DNA of 53,742 bases from an uncultured bacterium (GCA_900317935.1 ONIU01000006.1:1-53742); one strand, 5' to 3'. Counted from the stretch's first letter, positions 1 to 8,121 are shown. A program made the numbers and translations. Notes: a model not told the origin generated them from the letters alone.

Positions 1-370
1 CTTTTCTTTGCAGTAATTTAAATAAGGCTCTATAACTATTGCCAAAGCTCTTGCATGAGGAATTCCAAAAAGAGAAGTAATTTCATGGCTTATCATATGA
101 GTAGCCCAATCCATTGGCACACCGGCTCGCAAAAAGCCGTTCATTGCCATAGAAGAAGAAAGCATAATATTTGAACGAGCTTCATAATTATTGGGTTCAT
201 TCAAAACAACAGGCCCATCTTCAATCAAAGTTGTTAAAATACTTTCTGCAAATCTATCCTGAAGTTTCGCATTCACAGGATAAGTAAGGTATTGTTCCAA
301 AACATGAACAAAAGTATCTAGAATTCCATTGGCAGTCTGCTCTGCAGGTAAACTGAATGTCAGTTCCGGG

Positions 371-490
371 TCTAGAATGGCAATCTGAGAATAAACAGCC
401 ATGTTCCCTAAAGGAAGTTTAGCTTTTTTTTCTAGAATAGCAAACTGCGGATAAACAGCCATGTTCCCTAAAGGAAGCTTAGCTTTTCTT
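371..490 (-). repeat. In-frame 60-bp imperfect tandem duplication inside the Fe-ADH gene
   Basis: Positions 371-430 and 431-490 are two 60-bp copies with about six mismatches. On the minus strand each encodes a 20-residue unit containing KLPLGNMAVY followed by S-Q-I-A-I-L or P-Q-F-A-I-L, so the protein carries this strand-loop twice. The mismatches argue against a simple assembly stutter. Confidence 0.85.
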
Positions 491-864
491 GATGCCCTAG
501 AAATAACCGCATCTCTATTAACTTCTGAACCGCTAGCAGGCAAAGTAACAACGGTAGCTATAGGCAATGCTTTTTTACAGCAGGCACCGAAGCTTTCTAT
601 AATTTTCCATGGGTCGCTGTCATATAATGAAGCCAAAGCGATGAACTTAGCCGCATCTATAACGGACCCACCACCAGCAGCCAAAATATAATCAATCTTG
701 TTGGTTTTTATAAAATCTACTGCCTTTAAAAGATAATCATATTCAGGGTCAGAAGATATACCAGAAAATTCAAAAACTTCGGGTCTATCAGCCAAAGCAT
801 TCTTAATAGCTTCATAAGCTCCATATTTTTTTAAGCTTTGGCAACCATAAAGAAGCAGAATTCT

Positions 865-944
865 TTTGTCTTTGGGGATTTCTCTTTTTAAGGCCCCAAC
901 AGCATTTGTCTTTGGGGATTTCTCTTTTTAAGGCCCCAACAGCA
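865..944. repeat. Exact 40-bp tandem duplication (frameshifting)
   Basis: 865-904 and 905-944 are identical 40-bp units. Forty is not a multiple of three, so the duplication breaks the alcohol dehydrogenase reading frame just after the first beta strand. Either a recent replication slip or an assembly artefact would produce it. Confidence 0.93.
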
Positions 945-1013
945 CCTTTTCCAAATATTATTTTGGTTGGTGACTGAAAAGTAAAATTCTTAATCATCTT
1001 TTTTTAAGATAGA

Positions 1014-1091
1014 AGATTGAAGACTGAAGAATGTATTTATTGTTCTATCTTCTATCTTCTATCTTCTATCTTCTATCTTCTATCTTCTAAC
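1014..1091. repeat. Heptanucleotide tandem repeat tract
   Basis: Six exact TTCTATC units fill 1043-1084, followed by a degenerate unit TTCTAAC to 1091. Just before them, 1014-1034 reads as GAAGATT, GAAGACT, GAAGAAT, also with period 7 and purine-rich. The left part can pair with the right part (AGATAGAAGA against TCTTCTATCT), so the tract can form a hairpin between the two flanking genes. Confidence 0.9.
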
Positions 1092-3134
1092 TTACATATT
1101 CTTAGACTCTTTGATAACAGCCTTAGACATTCTATACAATCGCATACGTTCTTCTGTAAGCAATCGTCTAATCTGATCTTCATCAAGATTCATTCTCTTA
1201 CCAACATAGCGAAGCATAGCTATTTCTTCTTTTGTTACTTTACCATCAGCAAAGGCTACTTGAATAAGCATACGCATTAAGTCTAGTTCCATAGGCAAGT
1301 CAGTTGAATTTGCAACATAGTCAACAGGGTTCGACTGAGCTTGAATTTCTGATACCAAACTGTCTATCTGACTTTTTACAACTCCGCGACGTAAGCCATA
1401 TTCATCGATAATTTCACGTTCTTTCGGGTCTATCTGACCATCTGCAAGCATCATGGCGATGGTCCATTTGAGCATGGTCAGACCAGAGATTGAATTCATG
1501 CTGCTAGAATAATCATCTACAGTATAGTTTTTCTTTATACCACCTGCAACAGCTGCAGCTGCCCCAACACCAGCTCCTGATTCATAACTATCACGTCTGG
1601 TATTGTTTTGAGAATCACTTGCTCTTACTAGAACGATAGCCTTAGCAATTCTTGAGTCATTCTGTGGGAATACTCCTTCAAGAACCCATTCTCTAGCACC
1701 GTCATTCAATACAGAGCCACAGTAATCACATTCATTAGAAAGACTGTCGCTGACTGCGGCACCACAGTTCGGGCAGTGTGCGCTGCAGAGAGATGTCTTT
1801 GTATCTGTCTTGACACCATGTTTTCGTTTTAATACAAAGACTTCTTTTATATTCTGCTTAGTATTAACCAGATTAGTAATATTTCCACCAGAATTCTTCT
1901 TTGCAGGAATGCCGCTCCAGATTACCTTAGCATAAATATAGTCAAACTTATCGCTGGTTTCACTATCTACAGCCATTAATCTGATTGAACCAACAGCACA
2001 GTCTTTATAGAAATTGTGACTGCCATTCATATCTGGTCTGTAGAAATTAGCCTGAGAATCACAGTATTCGTTAGTAGCTATTTTGCGCAAAGGAGCTGCA
2101 TCACTGATTCTTTCAGCTTCATTCTTGCGCCAAAACATAACAGAAACCAGGTCTTCAATGTGCTGAACATTGAATCCATTATCTTGCTGCAAATATCTCT
2201 TGACACCAGGAATAGCATTATTACTTCTTTCTGACCATTCACAAGCCTGAGTAATATTTGCCAAAACCCAGTCGTATTCGCCAGAACGCAAAATAGCTCC
2301 ACAAGCAGCACATTTTGCATGACGTCCTATAGAAATCTGAGCTCCGCAATTCGGGCAGTAACCTTCGATAAGACCAGGCTTCTTTAAGGTCTTTACACCT
2401 GTTCTTCTAAGGAATGTCCATACTTCAGTAAATTCCTGTTCGAACCTATCACCTTCGATAAAGCTCTTTGTTTTGGAATCCATTCTGTAGTTCTTGCCTA
2501 CAGCAGAAATAGCTATATGAATAGTATCGAAATTATTGTCAGATTCGAAACCAAGAATGTTGGTGTTAGTGATACGGAGATTTTCCATAACATCAATAAT
2601 ATGCTTTTCTTTCATTACCCTTAATTGGATAAGGAATTGTTCGTAAGTTCCGTCTGCAAGGAATGCTTCTGCGGTTGCCAAATCTCCCTTACTCCAAGCT
2701 TCCTGAACAATCATGAAAGCATTTTTAGAACGTTTATAAAAATCTTCTTCACTGAAATTCGGGTCTTTACGTTTAATCTTATTTAAAGAGTTATGACCAG
2801 CTACAGATGGGTAAAGAACATTGGCTTTTCTAATAGTGCTATCTACCACATATTCATCACCTTTTTTGTAGGTGTAAATCATGATAACTACAACAACTAT
2901 CAATAGAGGAACGCCAACTTTTGGATATCTTATAGCAAATTCTATAAGTCTGATAATGAGGTAGAGATCTCCACCACCTCCACCGCTACTACCGCCGCCA
3001 CCGCCGCTGGAATAGCCATGACCGCCACCAGCTCTAGCATCAGCAGTTTCACATATCAAAACCATTGCAAAAAGCAATACAAAACAAATCAAAGAAAAAC
3101 TCAGTATTTTACGTATTTTATTTTTGCTAGGCAT
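1092..3134 (-). CDS. Membrane protein with two Tim44-like domains, two zinc ribbons and a C-terminal TerB domain
   Basis: 680 aa. I start it at the ATG at 3132-3134 (MPSKNKIRK), which has GGAGG just upstream and leads directly into a signal peptide (about residues 8-33); an upstream in-frame ATG at 3158 has no ribosome binding site. A Gly/Ser-rich stretch (35-55) is followed by a membrane helix (73-89). Two Tim44-like regions follow (roughly 105-255 and 300-440), each ending in a four-cysteine zinc ribbon (CPNCGAQ...CAACG and CPNCGAA...CDYCG). The tail (about 555-670) is TerB-like, with two acidic helical repeats (MLADGQIDPKERE, AFADGKVTKEEI). Tim44-like and TerB domains act in membrane protein handling and stress responses, but the precise function here is unknown. 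Confidence 0.85.
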   Translation of the reverse strand: MPSKNKIRKILSFSLICFVLLFAMVLICETADARAGGGHGYSSGGGGGSSGGGGGDLYLIIRLIEFAIRYPKVGVPLLIVVVVIMIYTYKKGDEYVVDSTIRKANVLYPSVAGHNSLNKIKRKDPNFSEEDFYKRSKNAFMIVQEAWSKGDLATAEAFLADGTYEQFLIQLRVMKEKHIIDVMENLRITNTNILGFESDNNFDTIHIAISAVGKNYRMDSKTKSFIEGDRFEQEFTEVWTFLRRTGVKTLKKPGLIEGYCPNCGAQISIGRHAKCAACGAILRSGEYDWVLANITQACEWSERSNNAIPGVKRYLQQDNGFNVQHIEDLVSVMFWRKNEAERISDAAPLRKIATNEYCDSQANFYRPDMNGSHNFYKDCAVGSIRLMAVDSETSDKFDYIYAKVIWSGIPAKKNSGGNITNLVNTKQNIKEVFVLKRKHGVKTDTKTSLCSAHCPNCGAAVSDSLSNECDYCGSVLNDGAREWVLEGVFPQNDSRIAKAIVLVRASDSQNNTRRDSYESGAGVGAAAAVAGGIKKNYTVDDYSSSMNSISGLTMLKWTIAMMLADGQIDPKEREIIDEYGLRRGVVKSQIDSLVSEIQAQSNPVDYVANSTDLPMELDLMRMLIQVAFADGKVTKEEIAMLRYVGKRMNLDEDQIRRLLTEERMRLYRMSKAVIKESKNM

Positions 3135-3242
3135 TTTTCCTCCGAGTGGCGAACTCATAACTTTATTTTTTTATTCTACCAATATTATTTTTTTATGTCT
3201 ATAGATTTAAGAAATACGGAAAGAAGAAAGTGGTAAGTGGTG

Positions 3243-3298
3243 GGTGAACTGAGAACTGAGAACTGAGAGTTGAGAATTGAGAGTTGAGAATTGAGGTG
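3243..3298. repeat. Heptanucleotide tandem repeat tract (TGAGAAC/TGAGAGT/TGAGAAT)
   Basis: Eight successive 7-bp units: GGTGAAC, TGAGAAC twice, TGAGAGT, TGAGAAT, TGAGAGT, TGAGAAT, TGAGGTG. A shorter similar stretch (GTTGAGA, ATTGAGA, GGTGAAT) recurs near 3470-3490, on the other side of a foldable element. Confidence 0.9.
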
Positions 3299-3326
3299 AG
3301 GGTGTAGGGATAAGGGTGAAGAGGCA

Positions 3327-3442
3327 GACAGCTGACGAGAGACCTTCTATTCTCCGCACAAGGCTCGTTCTCTCAAAGTTTATTCGTAGGCAGTAATATT
3401 CAGAGACCGCGGAGGAGAATAAGGTCGAACAAGCATGCTGTC
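3327..3442. other. Long nested inverted repeat, candidate structured RNA
   Basis: Three nested helices can form: GACAGC (3327-3332) with GCTGTC (3437-3442); a 17-18-nt arm starting GACCTT (3341-3357) with one ending AAGGTC (3409-3426), interrupted only by small bulges; and TCTCT (369-73 of this block, i.e. 3369-3373) with AGAGA (3402-3406). The result is a rod with an internal loop, about 116 nt long. It lies between two heptamer tracts in the 480-bp gap before HU (3135-3641). I see no clear promoter or terminator for it, so it may be a small RNA or just part of a repeat island. Confidence 0.4.
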
Positions 3443-3580
3443 CACTTCTAAAATAGATAGCTCATTGAAAGTTGAGAATTGAGAGGTGAATGCTAAAAAT
3501 TTTTATCATCTAAAAGCCGCTCTACAAAAGAGTTCTCTCTGATTCTTTTTTCAAAATATGAATTTTAGTTAATTTTAGAC

Positions 3581-3609
3581 TTGTCATATTACTAAGATAT
3601 ATGTATAAT
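3581..3609 (+). promoter_or_regulatory. Sigma70-type promoter of HU
   Basis: TTGTCA (3581-3586), a 17-bp spacer, then a perfect TATAAT (3604-3609). It gives a leader of about 25 nt before the HU start. Confidence 0.85.
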
Positions 3610-3641
3610 CAGACTTGACCAAATTTTGTAGGAGGGTTCAA

Positions 3642-3938
3642 GTGAATAAATCAGAACTCGTAAAAGCAATTGCTAAAAAAGCAGAAGTTACTAACGCAGC
3701 TGCTCAGGCAGTATTGGAAGCATTTGTAGAAGCTGTAAAAGGCTCTCTCAAAAAAGGCGACAAGGTTCAGCTTATCGGTTTCGGTTCTTTCTCAACTGTT
3801 AAGCGCGAAGCTCGCAAGGGCGTTAACCCACAGACCAAGAAGCCAATCAAAATTGCTGCTAAGAAAGTTGCAAAATTTATCCCTGGCAAAGACCTTAAAG
3901 AACTTGTTAATGGTACTGGCAAGAAGGGTAAAAAGTAA
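3642..3938 (+). CDS. hup: HU family DNA-binding protein
   Basis: 98 aa, near the usual ~90 for HU/IHF proteins, which bend and compact the nucleoid as dimers. It starts at GTG 3642 (VNKSELVKAIAKKAEV): GGAGGG at 3631-3636 is correctly spaced, whereas the longer frame from 3615 would include the ribosome binding site. The DNA-binding arm region is clear (GFGSFSTVKREARKGVNPQTK, then KFIPGKDLKELVN). The C-terminus ends in a short basic GKKGKK tail. It is monocistronic, with its own strong promoter just upstream and a hairpin terminator just downstream, as expected for an abundant protein. Confidence 0.97.
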   Translation: MNKSELVKAIAKKAEVTNAAAQAVLEAFVEAVKGSLKKGDKVQLIGFGSFSTVKREARKGVNPQTKKPIKIAAKKVAKFIPGKDLKELVNGTGKKGKK

Positions 3939-3963
3939 TTTTTATTGCTTCTCCTAGGTAAAA

Positions 3964-3997
3964 AGAAGACCTGATAAATCAGGTCTTCTTTTTTTGT
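3964..3997 (+). terminator. Rho-independent terminator after HU
   Basis: Arms AAGAAGACCTGA and TCAGGTCTTCTT close a TAAA loop and run into a T tract at 3989-3996. Confidence 0.92.
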
Positions 3998-4087
3998 CTT
4001 GACTTTATGCTCAAAGCAAATAACTTCTAAAAAAAGTCCTCATCAAAACTAAAATTAGCAATAAAATGACGGTTGTTCAAACCTTTT

Positions 4088-4903
4088 ATGGAAATAAGCA
4101 GTAATACAGATAAAGGTGTTGTCAGACAGAATAATGAAGATTCACTTCTTGTTATTCCGCCATGGAGCAATGCCTCTATTTCCAAAAAAGCCTGTCTTTT
4201 CCTAGTAGCAGATGGAATGGGCGGACAAAATGCCGGTGAAGTAGCTTCGCATATTGCTGTAAACTTTACCAAAGAATGGTTTAATCAGAATAGCCTAACA
4301 GAAATCACAACAAAACTAGTAGACGATTTAATCAATTCTGCAAATGAAAAAGTTTGGGAATATTCCCAGAAACATCCAGAAACAAGCGGAATGGGAACAA
4401 CCTTCTCTACGATAATAATAAAAGGCAATAAAGCTATTATTGGCCATATAGGTGATTCAAGAATCTACCGTTTAAGTAATAATAAATTAACACAGTTAAC
4501 CAATGACCATTCAATTGTTGGGGAACAGGTAAGATTGGGTAAACTTACCCCTAATCAAGCTAGAGTTCATCCAGCTAGAAGTTTATTAAGCAAAGTCTTA
4601 GGCGCGAGACAATTCATCAAAGCAGATGTTTTCGAAACAGAAATATCTGTAAATGATGAATTCGTTTTATGTACAGATGGTATTTACGGAATGCTTGAAT
4701 GTGAAAAAATTGAAGAAATCATAAAATCAACAGAACCGGAAAAATTAGCAAACAAGTTAATTGAAGAAGCTAATAAAGCTGGCGGAAATGACAATTCATC
4801 AGTAATAGCATTCAAGCTAAACAGCATTCCAATAAAGATTCCGTCATTATTCTCTTTTTCGAGAATCTTAAAATTATTAAATAATTCAGTAAATAGTTGT
4901 TAA
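4088..4903 (+). CDS. prpC: PP2C-type Ser/Thr protein phosphatase
   Basis: 271 aa cytoplasmic metal-dependent phosphatase that would reverse phosphorylation by the kinase encoded two genes downstream. Visible motifs in order: TDKGVVRQNNEDS, VADGMGGQNAGEVAS (metal-binding Asp), GMGTTFS, GHIGDSRIYRL, TNDHS, CTDGIYGML and GGNDNSS, i.e. the complete set of metal ligands. Start chosen at ATG 4088 because the family fold begins right after it; a longer TTG start at 4073 adds only five residues, and neither has a strong ribosome binding site. The last 30 residues are outside the fold. The phosphatase, TPR protein, kinase and coiled-coil genes run in one direction with short gaps, probably one operon. 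Confidence 0.93.
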   Translation: MEISSNTDKGVVRQNNEDSLLVIPPWSNASISKKACLFLVADGMGGQNAGEVASHIAVNFTKEWFNQNSLTEITTKLVDDLINSANEKVWEYSQKHPETSGMGTTFSTIIIKGNKAIIGHIGDSRIYRLSNNKLTQLTNDHSIVGEQVRLGKLTPNQARVHPARSLLSKVLGARQFIKADVFETEISVNDEFVLCTDGIYGMLECEKIEEIIKSTEPEKLANKLIEEANKAGGNDNSSVIAFKLNSIPIKIPSLFSFSRILKLLNNSVNSC

Positions 4904-4977
4904 GATTTAACAAAAGAGTAGAAATTATTTGAAATTTAAAGTATATTCTTAATGATATTCTGGAGGTTTTCGATTAT

Positions 4978-5535
4978 ATGGATACAACAGTGATTATTAT
5001 CATTGCAGTGATTGTTGTCATCATTATTGCAGTGGTAGCTTTGATTGCTTTGTCAAGCAATGAAAAAGGCAAAAAAGACGGGAATATTGAGAATTCGGAT
5101 AACCCCGAACAAAAAGAAAATGTTACCGCAAAAAGATTTCAACAGGTTCTTTCTGATGAATCAATTTCAAACAAAATGAACGAAGAAGCTGGTGAAATTC
5201 TTACGAAATACACTTCCGGCAGTGGTGAAGGTATACCTGAAGTTGAAAAACTATTAGAAGGCGACCCGAACAATGTTGATTTGTTAGATTGGCTTGCCTT
5301 TATGTATTACAGCAACGACAATATCGACAAAGCTATTGAAACATATAAAAGAGCATTGTCTATTAAGTCTGATAACGAAAATCAGCACTACTATCTTGCC
5401 AACTCCTACTACAAAAAAGGCATGATGTCTGACGCAAAGAAAGAATGGAGCGAAGTCATAAGACTTAATCCATCTTCTAAGATAGCTAAGAACGCTCAAG
5501 AACGAATTGACTATCTTACTGCTCAAGGGAAATAA
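4978..5535 (+). CDS. Membrane-anchored TPR protein
   Basis: 185 aa. Residues 3-26 are a single hydrophobic helix (VIIIIAVIVVIIIAVVALIAL) that acts as a membrane anchor, followed by a charged linker (30-50). The C-terminal part (about 85-175) has TPR-type helix pairs, for example LDWLAFMYYSNDNIDKAIE and HYYLANSYYKKGMMSDAK. GGAGG about 10 nt upstream supports the ATG. It sits between the PP2C phosphatase and the Ser/Thr kinase genes, so a scaffolding or sensing role in that signalling unit is a reasonable inference, but no specific family is recognised. Confidence 0.85.
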   Translation: MDTTVIIIIAVIVVIIIAVVALIALSSNEKGKKDGNIENSDNPEQKENVTAKRFQQVLSDESISNKMNEEAGEILTKYTSGSGEGIPEVEKLLEGDPNNVDLLDWLAFMYYSNDNIDKAIETYKRALSIKSDNENQHYYLANSYYKKGMMSDAKKEWSEVIRLNPSSKIAKNAQERIDYLTAQGK

Positions 5536-5553
5536 AATTAAAAAGGCTTTATA

Positions 5554-7206
5554 ATGCCAGTTTTGGAACCTCCAGAATTATCGAATTATCATCTGCTAGA
5601 CCTTATTGGCTGTGGTGGCATGGGGTCTGTTTATATTGCATATCAGCTCGATGCCGAAAAACTAGTAGCAGTAAAGTTTTTATCTCCAGAATCCGCTGAA
5701 AATAAAGTTATTTTAGAACAATTTAAGCAGGAAGGCGATATCCTCCGCCAGTTAAATCACCCGAATATAGTCAGTTTTGTTGATCAAGGCATAGTTGACG
5801 GTCTCCATTACCTTATAATGGATTACGTAAAAGGATTGTCGCTCGATAATTTTCCATTAGGCAATTCCGCGACAACAGTTGGTGCAAAACAGATTATTCC
5901 TTCTATGGAGGAATATATTAACGTTTTCATTGGTTGTTTTACAGCACTTAGCTATATACATAAAAAGGGATTAGTACATAGAGATATAAAACCCCAGAAT
6001 ATCATTCTCAGAGGAGCTGATTACAAACCTTGTCTTTTAGACTTCGGTATAGCAAGTTTTGTAAATAAAGATGATGACCTGAACATCAATCCAGATCGAA
6101 TGTTTACGGTTTCATACGCAAGCCCCGAACAACTGACCAACAAACCTATAGATATTTATTCTGACCTTTTTTCCTTCGGCGTAGTAATGTATGAAAAACT
6201 TACTGGTCATCTTCCTTTTAAAGGGAAAAGGGCTATGGAAGTTTTTATAGAACAGACAAAGTGGAAATTTCCGCCGCCTCGTCAATTTAATCCAACTATT
6301 CCTCAAAAGCTGGAACAAATAGTTTTAAAACTTCTTGCCAAGGAACCCACCAACCGTTATCCATCAGCCGATATGGTAATCGGTGAATTGGAACGCCTGC
6401 TTGAAGTCACCAAGCAAGGCCATATTGGTCTGACATTATCTAATATTGTCAGTGAAATTCGTGGTGTAAACATTGAAAGAAAAGGCTTCAAGAAACGAAC
6501 CTTAAGAGAAGAACAAGCTATGCTTAAAAAGCAAAGAGCTGAATTGATTGAAATCAAGCAAAAGCTCAAAGTAGAAAGCAACAAAATCGTTTCTGACAAA
6601 GCCAAAATTGAAAACTACAAATTACTCTGCGAAACTCTTCAAAACGATTACACAAGACTCGAAAGACAAATTAAAATGGTATTAGGGTTCAAGAGTCAGC
6701 CAGTCGTTATTGATAAATTCAATAAGATTTTCAAACTAGAAACTATCGCATTTGAAAAAAGAGGTATTCCTTTTACAATTAATATTTTGGAACAGAAGCT
6801 CACAAATACTGATGGAGAAGACATAGTTGTAGGAAGCATCAACTTCACCGAAAGAGCAAAAAGATCTTTTTCCATCAATAAAAAGGACAGTTACCTTTCT
6901 TGGGATAACAACAACTGGTATTTTACTTCATACGAAGAAAAAGACTTCCCTATCTTCCTGATGATAGGCGATAGAAATATGCCTAGACCTCCTAAAGGAT
7001 TCAGAGGTTTCTTCTGGCCAATAGAGTTTTTGCTTGCAATAAAGAAGCTTGGTTGGACTGGTGTTTCTATTGTTGAAACATTTAAAGGCATAGACCGCGG
7101 CGGAAGCGAAGTTCATGCGGAACACAAAGAAGTCATTCTCTTTGCTCAGAATCTGTTCGACCAACTGCAAATGCCTAATGCTATACAGAGTAAAAAGGAA
7201 AAGTAA
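5554..7206 (+). CDS. Ser/Thr protein kinase with coiled coil and unknown C-terminal domain
   Basis: 550 aa. An N-terminal Hanks-type kinase domain (about 11-275) has every key motif: glycine loop GCGGMGSVY, VAVKFL lysine, HRDIKPQN catalytic loop, DFGIA metal site and SPEQ substrate loop. A coiled coil (about 315-375) follows. The last ~165 residues form a separate, Trp-rich domain (FFWPIEFLLAIKKLGWTG) that I cannot assign. There is no membrane helix and no PASTA repeat, unlike PknB-type kinases, so this one is soluble; the neighbouring TPR protein may supply the membrane link. It starts 18 bp after the TPR gene and ends 5 bp before the next gene, consistent with an operon with its partner phosphatase. 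Confidence 0.94.
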   Translation: MPVLEPPELSNYHLLDLIGCGGMGSVYIAYQLDAEKLVAVKFLSPESAENKVILEQFKQEGDILRQLNHPNIVSFVDQGIVDGLHYLIMDYVKGLSLDNFPLGNSATTVGAKQIIPSMEEYINVFIGCFTALSYIHKKGLVHRDIKPQNIILRGADYKPCLLDFGIASFVNKDDDLNINPDRMFTVSYASPEQLTNKPIDIYSDLFSFGVVMYEKLTGHLPFKGKRAMEVFIEQTKWKFPPPRQFNPTIPQKLEQIVLKLLAKEPTNRYPSADMVIGELERLLEVTKQGHIGLTLSNIVSEIRGVNIERKGFKKRTLREEQAMLKKQRAELIEIKQKLKVESNKIVSDKAKIENYKLLCETLQNDYTRLERQIKMVLGFKSQPVVIDKFNKIFKLETIAFEKRGIPFTINILEQKLTNTDGEDIVVGSINFTERAKRSFSINKKDSYLSWDNNNWYFTSYEEKDFPIFLMIGDRNMPRPPKGFRGFFWPIEFLLAIKKLGWTGVSIVETFKGIDRGGSEVHAEHKEVILFAQNLFDQLQMPNAIQSKKEK

Positions 7207-7211
7207 TTGAA

Positions 7212-7670
7212 ATGGCATTAGAATCATTTTACGAAGAGTTAACCAAAATCTACAATAATCTTAGAAAAGCCAATGAAGAGTTGTTAATCAACAATTCAGA
7301 TCAGGATGGATTGATAGCGTTGGTTGATAAACGTTCTGCTTATTTTGATGAAATATATGTTTTAAGAGATGAACTAGCTATGGAATTAAGCAGAATGAAA
7401 TCTCCAATAGATTACGATTCTATGGAAATCATTGAACTTATTCGAGAACTTCCAAACCATTATCCTGAATTGATTTCATACAGAAATCAGGTAATTGAAG
7501 CTCTTCAAAAGCTGGTTGAATCAGAAAAAAACGTATCAGAAAATATGTCTACTATGAGAGACGACATAAAACAGGAACTTAACCACGCTAGAACAGGAAA
7601 AAAGACCTTAAATGCCTATAAACCGGTAACAGGTTACGCTGGCAGTCATTTTATAGACAGCAAGAAATAA
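7212..7670 (+). CDS. Small helical coiled-coil protein, possibly FlgN-like
   Basis: 152 aa, almost entirely helical and charged. The C-terminus (GKKTLNAYKPVTG...HFIDSKK) resembles the tail seen in FlgN/FliT-type flagellar chaperones, where a conserved Asn-x-Tyr and a terminal Phe-Asp-Lys-Lys-like motif occur; that comparison is from memory and weak. It begins 5 bp after the kinase gene, so it is very likely translated from the same message. If it is a flagellar chaperone it would tie the kinase/phosphatase unit to motility; otherwise it is an uncharacterised kinase-linked protein. Confidence 0.6.
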   Translation: MALESFYEELTKIYNNLRKANEELLINNSDQDGLIALVDKRSAYFDEIYVLRDELAMELSRMKSPIDYDSMEIIELIRELPNHYPELISYRNQVIEALQKLVESEKNVSENMSTMRDDIKQELNHARTGKKTLNAYKPVTGYAGSHFIDSKK

Positions 7671-7671
7671 A

Positions 7672-7703
7672 AAAAAACGCGGCTTTTAAAGCCGCGTTTT
7701 TTA
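7672..7703. terminator. Bidirectional terminator between the kinase operon and ybaB
   Basis: AAAAAACGCGGC and GCCGCGTTTTTT arms around TTTTAAA; T tracts on both strands serve the two convergent units. Confidence 0.93.
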
Positions 7704-7720
7704 TAAGACTAATAGTTATT

Positions 7721-8059
7721 TTAGAACATACCAGGAATATTCATTCCGCCAGTAATGTCGTTCATTTCACTTTGAACCATTTCTTTTGATTTTGCAATAC
7801 CGGCATTTACTGCTGATTTAACTAAATCCTGAAGTCCTTCAACGTCTTCAGGGTCAACAGCTTCTTTATCAATAACGATAGAAACAAGTTCCTGAGAACC
7901 ATTGAAAACAACTTTTATAGCACCACCGCCAACGGTAGCTTCAACTTCTTTGGTTTTGAGTTCTTCTTGAGCACTCTGAATTTTTTCCTGCATTTTTTGA
8001 GCTTGGCGCATCAAACCCTGCATATTAAAACCGTTTGGCATACTAAAACCACGACCCAT
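7721..8059 (-). CDS. ebfC: YbaB/EbfC nucleoid-associated protein
   Basis: 112 aa, the normal length for this DNA-binding family, often found with dnaX/recR but not here. Typical features are the Met/Gln-rich helical start (GLMRQAQKMQEKIQSAQEEL), the VEATVGGGAIKVVFNGSQEL core and a C-terminal segment around a DLVKSAVNAGIAKSKE-like helix. The start is the ATG at 8057-8059, which has AGGAGC nearby; the frame stays open upstream to 8110 but that part overlaps the promoter. It is monocistronic with its own promoter and a terminator. Confidence 0.95.
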   Translation of the reverse strand: MGRGFSMPNGFNMQGLMRQAQKMQEKIQSAQEELKTKEVEATVGGGAIKVVFNGSQELVSIVIDKEAVDPEDVEGLQDLVKSAVNAGIAKSKEMVQSEMNDITGGMNIPGMF

Positions 8060-8092
8060 AACAAGCTCCTTAGAAATATAAGTATAAAAAAG

Positions 8093-8121
8093 ATAATACC
8101 AATAAATCAATATGTGGTCAA
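8093..8121 (-). promoter_or_regulatory. Sigma70-type promoter of ebfC
   Basis: Minus strand TTGACC (8121-8116), 17-bp spacer, TATTAT (8098-8093), about 30 nt upstream of the start codon. Confidence 0.8.

Larger units (their letters stand above)
1..997 (-). pseudogene. Iron-dependent alcohol dehydrogenase (YqhD/butanol dehydrogenase-like), frameshifted and cut by window edge
   Basis: This gene would encode a cytoplasmic NAD(P)H-dependent reductase of aldehydes to alcohols, of the Fe-ADH family. The N-terminus (MIKNFTFQSPTKIIFGKG, from the ATG at 995-997) and the long downstream part are both typical: GGGSVIDAAK cofactor-binding motif, then ASGSEVNRDAVIS, a segment close to the YqhD pattern (NGILDTFVHVLEQY, LIEDGP) and the GVPMDWATHMISHE metal-site region. 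An exact 40-bp tandem duplication at 865-944 shifts the frame after about 30 residues, so the N-terminus and the body are in different frames. With one copy removed the frame is continuous to position 1, where the window ends. A second, in-frame 60-bp duplication adds 20 residues (see the repeat at 371-490). It is a pseudogene unless the 40-bp copy is an assembly error. Confidence 0.78.

Noticed and set aside
1017..1280. 87-aa plus-strand frame over the heptamer tract.
   Set aside because: Mostly repeat translation and antisense to the TerB protein gene.
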